Positions 55,144 to 64,000 of a stretch of 64,000 nt of DNA are shown piece after piece. How positions within the stretch are numbered: position 1 is the stretch's first letter; every line of letters begins with the position of its first letter. The DNA is from Globisporangium splendens. Taxonomy: Eukaryota; Oomycota; Peronosporomycetes; Pythiales; Pythiaceae. A program made the translations under genes and the position numbers. The stretch is from contig VFIW01000120.1 in assembly GCA_006386115.1 (NCBI GenBank), positions 61,795-125,794 on the forward strand, given 5' to 3'. The notes beneath the pieces are model-generated. The model saw nothing but the letters and a program-made list of their open reading frames with translations, was not told where the DNA came from and searched no databases.

Positions 55144-58100
55144 TTATGCCAACTTGGTGTTGAACACTTCGACTGTCTTCTTGAGCGCTTCCGCGAGTGG
55201 CGCGACGACGAAGTCGGGCGTGTCCCGGCAGCCGACTTCCAGTCTTGAGGCTGCTGTGGGAACGAAGAACCGCGTGCCGCGCGAGTGACGCAGTCCTTTC
55301 CCGGCCGCATGCGCCAACGACGACTGCCACATCTCAAAGTCCTGGCGGTTCGCACCGAGAAGCACGATCTCCGACTGCACGCGCTCGACGACCTGGCCAT
55401 TGTCCATCTGCAGCGTCACGAGCGGCTGATTCCGGAACGCGTTCGTGATGCGGATGCTCAGTGCCGTGGCGCTCGAATCGGCCTCGAGACGCACGTTGCC
55501 CAGAGGGATGATGCCGCGCAACTCCTTGCGACTCGAAAAGTAGTACAGGCAATTGCGACTGAGCACGAACCAGCGCTTGACGGTCGTGAACCCACCTTTC
55601 TTCATCAAAAAGCCATTGAGACTCGTATCCGATGGCCACAACTCTTGCTCTTCCGCTGTCGCCGAGCCGAAACTGTGCCACATCACGTCTAAAAACACGT
55701 TCATGTCGCGCTCATGGCCATCGAGCGCTCGCAAGGACGGCCGCAGTCGAGGACCTGTCGGCAGACTGTCCACGCCGACGCTTAGGTGCAGACAAATGCG
55801 GGAACCTCGCAGCCATTCCACGCGGTAAATGTACCGTAATGGCGTCATCCATTCCACGATCGGGTTCACAAACGAGCTCACGTTGATGTACAGCGCGCGC
55901 TGCTCCGTGACAATCAGCCAGTGGGTCAGCTGCACTTTCAAACGTGCTCCTTGATCTGCGTCAGCGGCGGTTGTACTCGTCGGCGACGCTCGAGCAAGCA
56001 CGCCATTTTCTCCTGCACTGCCTTCTTGCGTGCTGTTGCCTTCATGGATCTGTTCGTCGCAGCTCTCGAATTGCAATTTGATTGGACGCGCAGTTCCTCG
56101 CAGCAGGGCCAGCGTCTCGTCAAAGCCAATGCCACGGACATCTACGCCTCCGACCGTCACCAAGCAATCTCCTTCCTGAAGCACACGCTGATCAGGACGA
56201 AGCACAGTGTGCACTTTCGTGTGATGGCGACTGTTTTCATCGAACGCCTTCACCGTCACATTCTCACAATAGAAATCCGTCTCCAAATCCAACCCTAGCT
56301 TCTTCTGATAGAACGTCACTTCATAGACGAGCTTTCGGCCACGGCCATTCAGCCCGTCATTTATCTGCTTCACCTCGTTCTCATTCAGACTTCGTCGGAA
56401 CGATTTCGTGCGATCTTTCGTCGTGTCGCTCTTCTGTCGTTTCTCGCGCGCTTGTTTCGTGAGCTCCGACGCCAGCACCGATTGGATAATCTCGTTGTAG
56501 AAGATGATCTTCTCCCCCGACAGCTTGAGGCCACCAACCTTCTTCAGCAAATCGTACGCGATCGTATCGGCCTCTTTGTAGCATTTCAGCTCATTGTAGC
56601 GCCCAAACACACGGGGTCGTCGTACGCGACGCATGTTTTGACCGTTCTGAAGGGACCGGTTCCGCACGCCTTGAGTCGCTCGCGACGCAAAGTCGAAGAT
56701 ACCAGCAACAGGTTTCACGGGCAGACCGATGATGCCTGTAATTGTTCCCTTGACAAATCCGAAAGCACCGTTTTCCTGGGCACCACGCATTGGTCCCAAG
56801 ACAAGGCCCGCAACACCTTCATAAACACCCAGACTAAGCTCTTTGGAGCCTTGGACGAGTCCTTCGCGAATGCCGCGAACGTGACGCCGCCGAGCTCGAG
56901 CTCGAATTTGTTGATAGTGGTCGTCAAGACTCATCGTCGCCAGTCCTTGACCAAAAGTGCCCGAGATCTTACTGGCAGCATCAAACGTCCCATCCAGCGT
57001 ATTCGACACCAGACTCGCCGTTCCTTTCGCAAGCCCTTTGCTAAATCCTTTGCCGCCAACCTTGAGTCCTTCAAGCGGCTCGTAAACAAAGTCTCGGACA
57101 CCGGTTCCGATATGATCGAGGAATCCAACAGGGTTACCGAGGAAATCAAACGAGCCGAGAATCTTGTGCAGTTGCTTCCATAGCTGTCGTGTGTAGTACT
57201 TGGAAACACGCCGCGTGAGATCACCGCTTGTTCCAAACGCATGTTCGATCATCAGCGCGTTCAAACGAAGTGGTGCATTATCCAGATCCGGAACATGCAT
57301 CGTAAGACTCGGAATGGCCCATGCGACGCCAGACTTCTGCGCATCCTCTGCAAGATCTGGTCGATCGAAATCATATCGAGGTAGCCCACCCATCGAAGCT
57401 GGTGTCGAGGCGGTCCGGTTGAAATCGTCTCGCAAAAAGCTCGAGTTGCTATGATTGGACTTGTACCTCGTCTCGCGGAGAAGGTTCAATGTGGCGCCTT
57501 GGAAGACGTCGCTACGATACGTGATATCAAACTCGATTGGGTGAATGTGAAGCAACGCGAAGTACACTTTGCGAACTTCGGTCGACGATGACGCTGTCGA
57601 CGATTCTAAACTTCTTAGTGGGTCAAGGTCGTCGCTCATGGTGTTTTCCTTGTACTCCACAAGGGACTCGGTCATTGTCTCGATCGGAATGCTTTTCGCT
57701 CGAATTTCACCACCGCGACTTTGGGTTTTGTTTTGACTCAACGATTGCATCATCTGCACAACATAAACAGAAAGTTAGAACTTGAATACTTAGATCATCG
57801 ACCTCGAGAAGCCAAACAAAGGTACTCACCGCAGTCAGGAACGCTCTAGCGGCTACCAGGAGCTCTTCGTCTAGCTGACTGATGATCGGATACAACCAGA
57901 AGGAACAATGCTCAAAGTAGTCTGTCGTGCCCTGTTCATTCGACCAAGTGCAACAAAAGTGCATGGTCGCGACATTCAACTGGCGGTACTTGCAATCAGC
58001 ACAGCTAAACATATGCTCATTTGCAACAAGTCCTCCACCATTTTCGCCACCTTCGATGACAGAGACTCGCTCGCCGATCATCGATGCCATTTCCTCATCA

Positions 58101-61100
58101 TCGTTGCTGACAGATCGCTTTCGTTCCGTCGACGCACTGTTTTCTCCATGCATACGCGGACAAAGCAGCTTGTTAAAAGTTGCTTCGCCACTCTGGTTGT
58201 CCACTTGCATATCATCGAGGGTCATATTCAGCCGCATCTTCGAATTGACGCGCGCATAATGTACGTTGATGCCAGCAAAGTAGATATACACAAGCTCCAT
58301 CGGCAATTCGTTCACACAGGAGATGCCGAAACTATCCACACGAAGATTGATCGAAATGCCGTTTGTCAACGCTTCGAACGCATTCGTCGACGTTTCGCTC
58401 GCCGTCGGGGACTCAGACGCCGCGGAAGTAGCACTAGATAACTCCTGCTTGCTCTCTTTCTCGTCAAAATCTTCTTCACCGCCTTCAAACAGCTCAAGAA
58501 CCTTCGTTGGTCCATCTGCGCGAATTCGGACGTGCACATAGGTTTTCGCATTCTGCACGATTGGCACAATATCCTTCTGTATACGGTGCGTTTTCGGTCC
58601 GCTGTTGGTCATCGTCGTCGGAACCTCATCTGTCGTTTCTTCTTCGAAAGTGTCTCCGCTTCCACGAGCAGCAATACGCAAGCGCTTCACCCACGCCTTG
58701 GCAATTTTTGGCGTTTTTGCCTTCAGATCGTAGCATTTGGTCGCTGTGATGATCGAAAATTGCGCAGTTCCGACAACTTTCTTCTTTGGCTTTTTTGGAG
58801 TCTTCGATGGTGTCTTCAGTGCGTTTTGTGGTGTATCTTCTTCAGAATCCATGGAATCGGTGTCGTCCGACAGATTGATCGAGTTGACGCTGTACCAAAC
58901 GCTCTTTGAGCTGTGGAAGCTACTAGGAGGAAGAGATTTCTTCGCGTCGGCCGAGCTACTACCCACCTGCACGAGCTTCAGCACGCCAAGAAGTAGCATC
59001 TCTTGAGCCGTAGAAAACGCTTGATTTGCACTCATGCGATTCGAATCTCCAACCAAAAACGCAACGACAGCGTCACCGTTCACGTAAAATCCCTTCCGCG
59101 TCACGCCCGATTTCGCCTTCGAATCTTCGCTGCTCAGCGTTCGGTCAACAAATCTTTCAGACTCTTCACACAAGGCAGTCGATGTTGTCATCGATACAGC
59201 TAGCTGGACAAGATCACGAGCGCGCTCGTTGTCCTCGTCAACGTCTTCATCGTCGTCGTCTCCGGCAAGCTGGCGTGCTGAACTTCCAAAAATGGTACCT
59301 GAGATCGACGACACGAAGCCGTTCAACGACATGAAGCCACCTTTCCCCTGTGATTCAGCAGTTTTCTCGAAAATCGCGACACTTCCAGCACCAGGAACGT
59401 CGGATCCCGTCCGCAAATCTACCACGCCTAGGAGCTCCTGGTCATTCTCATTGGCAAAGTAGTAAAGCATGCTCTCATACAATCGAAAGTATTTCTTGTT
59501 CCACTTGAGCAAGTTGTCCTTCTTGAGCAGAAAACCCTTGTACTCTGGCATGAGAAACAATTGCGATGGCAACGATCGCTGCAACTGGATCCGCCGGTGC
59601 GAAGTCATTTCGTCCAGGTTGTACTCTCTCGTCTCAACAGCGTCTTTCTCGGAGTCACCAGCAGCGGATGTCGACATGTTCACGCGCATAAACCGCACCT
59701 GGAGAGAACGAGCATACGTGGTCGAGCTCCCTGAAAAGGTTGGGTCTTGGTATGACGCAGATGACGAGCCTTTCTCGCCACCATTGAGGTGATCCCACGA
59801 ATATGGACAGGAACTTCGTGGCTGGAGTTCATCAAAATCTTTGTCGGTTCCCCAATTCGTCTGCTTGTACTGAATACGGAACGAGGTCATATTGTCGATT
59901 CGATAAGGTGGGAAACGCTTTGATTCTTCCCGGAACACCAGCGCGATGGATCCACCGACCATTTCAATCTGGCACTGCAGAATGTAGATTCGAGAAACAT
60001 CGTTACTGTCTCGAAGCTTCAGGTATGTCGTTCCGATCGAGTTGATGCGGAAGCTTCCACTCCAAGTGTATCCGTGGAGCAGAGTCACTTCCAGAAGCTT
60101 GTCTTTGGACGCGCTCGGCCAATGGAACGGAAGCAAATCGTTGGTACCCAAGCGGAACGTATGTGGCACATTCAGCTGACGATACTTGATTGTTTGCCCC
60201 GTGCGATTGATAAGAATATACCGTGGCACAATCGTCGCGATGATTGTGTCGGAAAACCGCCCAGTGCCATAGCAGCTCCACAGCGCAATCTCTTGGTTTC
60301 CTTTCCGTAAATCGCTGGCCTGATCTTGATCATAAACTTCGTTTGTAAGACTGATCACTTGAGCGACTCCAGAGTTTCCCATCGCGTTTCGATTCAGGCG
60401 AATGACTTCCGACCATGGCGACGACTGGGATTTTACACGAAGTACGTCCCAGTTCTTTCCACCAGCACCATAGCTTAATACGTCACCCCACGCCATCGGA
60501 CGATTTTGAGCAGGGTTTGTCTTCCTCGAGCTTGAAAGCAGAGACCTCGGGGTCACATGGTGTGTACTCGCCGTGCTAGATTCATCGTACAGTCGAATCG
60601 TTGTCATCGTCATCTTGTGGCATAAGTGAAGGCCATGCGGACGTCCGTGCTTCTCAACTTTTGACGACATCGGGACTCGCTGACCGTACCATCTGTCCCC
60701 TTCGGGTCGTCCGGCGCTTCGCAGTGACACAAAACGCGGCAGTGCAAGTTCGTAAAAGTCGAAATCATTCATATCCAGGACTCCATGGAAGCCACACTTC
60801 ATGCACACAAGCTCAAATATATCCGACATCAGCATGCTGGGATAAATGTCGACGACGACGAACGCAAAGCGGTTTTGCGGCAAGTACACTTGGAGAGGTC
60901 GCGAATTGCCCGAGTGCATCGGCCGTGGAGAGATGCTGGCCCCATTCAACAGTTTACCGCCAATCGAACGAGTAGACGTGGGATCATACGACATCAGCTC
61001 TTGCTGGACTCGCGTCGACTCCATCTCAGACATTGGATACTGTTGACGCGCTCGAATAGACCCTGGTGGACCCACTAGAGTATCGTTTCCATTCCCCACA

Positions 61101-64000
61101 GCTGCAGGAAGAAAGGCGCTTTCGGACGCAGGAGTTTGCATTCGGTGCATCGATCGGAACATCGACGAACTTGGAAACGTGCCAGGCGTCTGGGTCTCAA
61201 ACATTGACGCGTCTTCATCCGTAACATTGAAAAACTCGCTCCCGGATGGCGACGACAGAGACAGTCGCTCCTCATTATACATCGAAGGCGAACGATGATC
61301 GTCGTCTTCTTCGTAAAGTTCGTCTGCACCATCAAGCTCAGACTGCACTTCTTGGCTGCTTCCGACGGAGAAAGACATGCACACATCTCCACGATGAACA
61401 CTTGTGTGTGGCTGCTTCCCCTTCGACGATTTTCGCTTCAGCAGTTTGTACCAGTTGAACGCTGCAGCTTTTTTGCGATCTTTCGTGATACTCTCCATTT
61501 TGACAGCAGTGACTCCGAGACATGTATCGATTCCATAGCGAACGTTCCGAACTTCCACGATCACACGAGCCATCTCCAGGGATTTGACATCCTCTGGAAA
61601 CCTCAGCAACAACGTATTTTGAAGTCGACCATCCCAGTGCGGGTTTAGTCCACCGGATGGAGACGGCTTGGTCGTAGCTGTGCAAACCGCATGCATTTCA
61701 GGTCGATCTAAGAATCGGTCCTGAGGGTTCTTGAGAACATACAGCGAGGCTCTCACATACGGACTCTGCGAACCGAAGTATTGCGCATTGTACAGTTCCC
61801 TCGCCTCCTTTATCACGACGATCAACGCGACCGGATTTGAAGCCGCTTTAATTTTCTGCAAGCGAGTCATCACTCGATCTCTCTCCCCATCATCATGGAA
61901 CGAAAGGGTCCGAGTCGAGAAAATCGCATTTTGCTCAGCTTCCGAGGTGTGGCGTCGGTGAACATATTTGAGGACCGAGTCCAGGCGCTTTGATGACGAG
62001 CTTGCCGAGCTGCAATACTCCAAATCCAAATCGGAGTGATTGACAATCCACACGGAACAAAACACGATAATATCTCGGCCACTGAGTTTCACTTGCAACT
62101 GCAAATTTGGTACGTTTCCCTGCTCCCACGCGACGTCACGGTCAAAGACTCGGCCTTGGAGTTCTACGGGCTCGATGAGATCTTTGTATGGCACCGTGTA
62201 CGAGTTGCTCTTTGGGTTCACGATCACTTTCGGCGAGCTCCAATTGTAGTTTTCCAGACGGAACGAGATGTACAGCATCGAGCTGGAGTCCACTTGGAAA
62301 AGCGGGAGAACATTTCCCACAGCTAGAATTCCTTCGGCGATCAATTGCAAGGATCCATTCAAGAGCCGATACGCAACGGCAGTCGCCAAGCGATTGTGCA
62401 ACGTCACAAATGGAGAGACTGACAAGTAGTACAAGCTGGAATTTGTTGCTTCGTAGAGTCCACGACGCTGGTTGTTGTTTCTGGCTTCATCGAGCTCGTA
62501 GTTCACTTCGCTGAGCGGATGATTCATGCGTCTTCGAAGGTTCTCATCTGAAAACACGTTCAAGAAGTCATCTTCCACTTTTTCATTCTCTTCTTCGTCA
62601 ATACCGTGCAGATTCTCGTCAACACCACCCGCCGGTTTCACTTCCTCAATCGCCGAGAAAGTTGCTCGCATCAAGTAGTACGCTTCGACATCGTAAGTGC
62701 ATTTCCAGGTAGGCAAGTCTCGCACCACGTATCCAGACAACGGTGCAGTGCCCGATGAGCTTCCGGTCCGCACCATGTAATTGGTCGCGTTTTGAAGCTC
62801 CTCCGGGGTTGTGAACGTTTCAAAATTGCAGATGCAGTTGCCCGAGCGAATGAATCGTTTGGTGTTGATGGATTTCACCACTCGCGCTTCATCGCCTAGC
62901 TCTTCAAGGCTTGTTGCTAGTGGGGCATACTGGACGTACGGCGATGGACGGATACTGATTTTGCTTTGAGGGTGAATCAGTTGCAATGGAACATGGCATA
63001 GCTGCTCGCGATCGATCACCCACTCCTTCACGCTGCCCCCATCGCGCGGAGAAAATGCCCATACCATGAGCGGAACCGACGTTCGGTTCTGGAGAACGAC
63101 TTGAGAATGCAGGTTGATCAACTTGCTACCGTCAGGCTGGATAGTGATCTCTGCAACCAGAATCGGAGGGCCAATGTCGTCTTCGCTATCAATTTCTCCA
63201 TCAATTGACTCGCGCGTATGAACATTAACTGCCTCTCGGAGTGGAATCGAAACATGACCGACAACATCGACAACAACAGGATTCGCGCTGACCCACTTGT
63301 TGCCGTTCAGCCATACTGACAGCGTGTGGTTGACAGTCAACGCATTTCGATCAACATCGCGCAAGAATCGATCTGCTGCAGTGCTGTCGAAACTTCTCAT
63401 GTCCCCTTGTTCACGGCAGTCCACGGAAACCTTCAAATCGTTTGGCACAGCCTGCTGGATAATGTTTCCTTTTCCGCGGCGAAAACTGAACTTGATATCC
63501 ATTCCCGTCTTGTTCTGGATCCAGAAAGGAGCAGTCGATTTCGAACTAGTCGTGACAAAGTCTGCTTGCTTCAACGCTTCTGACGATAGCAGCGGCGCCA
63601 TCGCTGGGGTGACATTCAAGTTGACCGTGTTTGGGAGATTAGCGAAGACTTCGACGCGGCTATTTTCTTCCAGCGCTCGATGTACCCGAACCTGAGCAAC
63701 GAAAGGTTCCACCAAGGGCTCCCATCGATAAATGCTATTGTTGAAGTAGTTGAGTGATAGGATCCCACCGACCACCGTGGAGCAGTCCTCATCTTGAACG
63801 TACTCGCACACGATCTCACGCATCTGGAAGTCCGCAATGGGGATTCCCAGACTGTTGTTAACGAGCACCAGTCGCATTTCTCCTACATCTCCCAGCAACT
63901 TGTCAATCGCGTATGGTCTCGCAGCCCCAGTCGAAGCATTGCTCCGAAGCATCGGTTTCTCCACAATTTGCTTGCTCTCATTGCCGGCTTTCGTTCTAGC
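55144..64000 (-). CDS. VPS13/chorein-type lipid-transfer protein with C2, PH and PDZ insertions (5' partial)
   Basis: The frame is open past the right edge. Exon 64000-57830 and exon 57753-55144 are joined over a 76-nt intron (donor GTGAGT, acceptor TGCAG); about 2925 residues are visible. Landmarks from N to C: a C2 domain (61845-61490, VALIVVIKEARELYN), VAB/SHR-type repeats (VPRYILINRTGQTIKYR near 60200, FPPYRIDNMTSFRIQYKQT near 59880), a PH domain starting near 59550 and closing near 58665 with a long acidic insert, the VPS13_C block (57120-56650, FLDHIGTGVRDFVYEPLEGL, many Gly), a PDZ-like domain (56200-56100, GDCLVTVGGVDVRGIGFDE) and a final PH domain (55620-55290, KRWFVLSRNCLYYF). VPS13 proteins bridge membranes at contact sites and move bulk lipid. 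The N-terminal chorein module should lie outside the window. Confidence 0.88.

Noticed and set aside
1..64000. CRISPR array, bacterial operon or prophage
   Set aside because: No regularly spaced repeats; genes have spliceosomal introns and eukaryotic families throughout.

Overview
The window looks like nuclear chromosomal DNA of an oomycete, most likely from the Pythium/Phytophthora side. The reasons are compact genes with many short GT-AG introns (about 50-140 nt), a PL3 pectate lyase, small secreted cysteine-rich proteins, domain combinations typical of stramenopile genomes, and the oomycete-type initiator element (GCTCATTYYNCAWTTT-like) 40-75 bp in front of the secreted-protein genes. Species cannot be fixed from the sequence. 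I saw no tRNA, rRNA or CRISPR array.

Left block (1-23.2 kb) is a dense row of housekeeping genes: an AGC kinase with PH and NTF2-like domains (cut by the window start), a tail-anchored TPR protein, a decayed GH3 beta-glucosidase, a DDHD phospholipase carrying PH and PX domains, a DCN1-like neddylation factor whose first exon appears to be only the ATG, a CCT-motif protein, a PSTALRE cyclin-dependent kinase, a very long SFI1-like W-repeat protein with two in-frame stops, and an MTFP1/MTP18 homologue divergent from it.

Middle block (23.2-46.5 kb) is accessory: a secreted PL3 pectate lyase, a histidine-phosphatase protein, a frameshifted RNase H gene, and then the main structure of the window. 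This is a 4.69-kb near-identical inverted repeat (28558-33246 and 35013-39701) around a 1.77-kb spacer. Each arm holds two divergently aged copies of one 150-residue secreted six-cysteine protein gene, so the palindrome carries four intact copies. It is followed by two tandem secreted alkaline phosphatases. Pectate lyase, alkaline phosphatases and the small proteins all point to a secreted, host- or nutrient-facing repertoire sharing one core-promoter type.

Right block (46.5-64 kb) returns to housekeeping genes: an Atg14/UVRAG-like subunit of the PI3-kinase complex, RPB3 of RNA polymerase II, a polyglutamine-rich hAT/BED transposase-derived protein, a Derlin for ER-associated degradation, and the C-terminal two thirds or so of a VPS13/chorein lipid-transfer protein that runs off the right edge.

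Exon limits given below were read by eye from splice consensus and frame continuity. The exon lengths sum to a multiple of three for every complete multi-exon gene.
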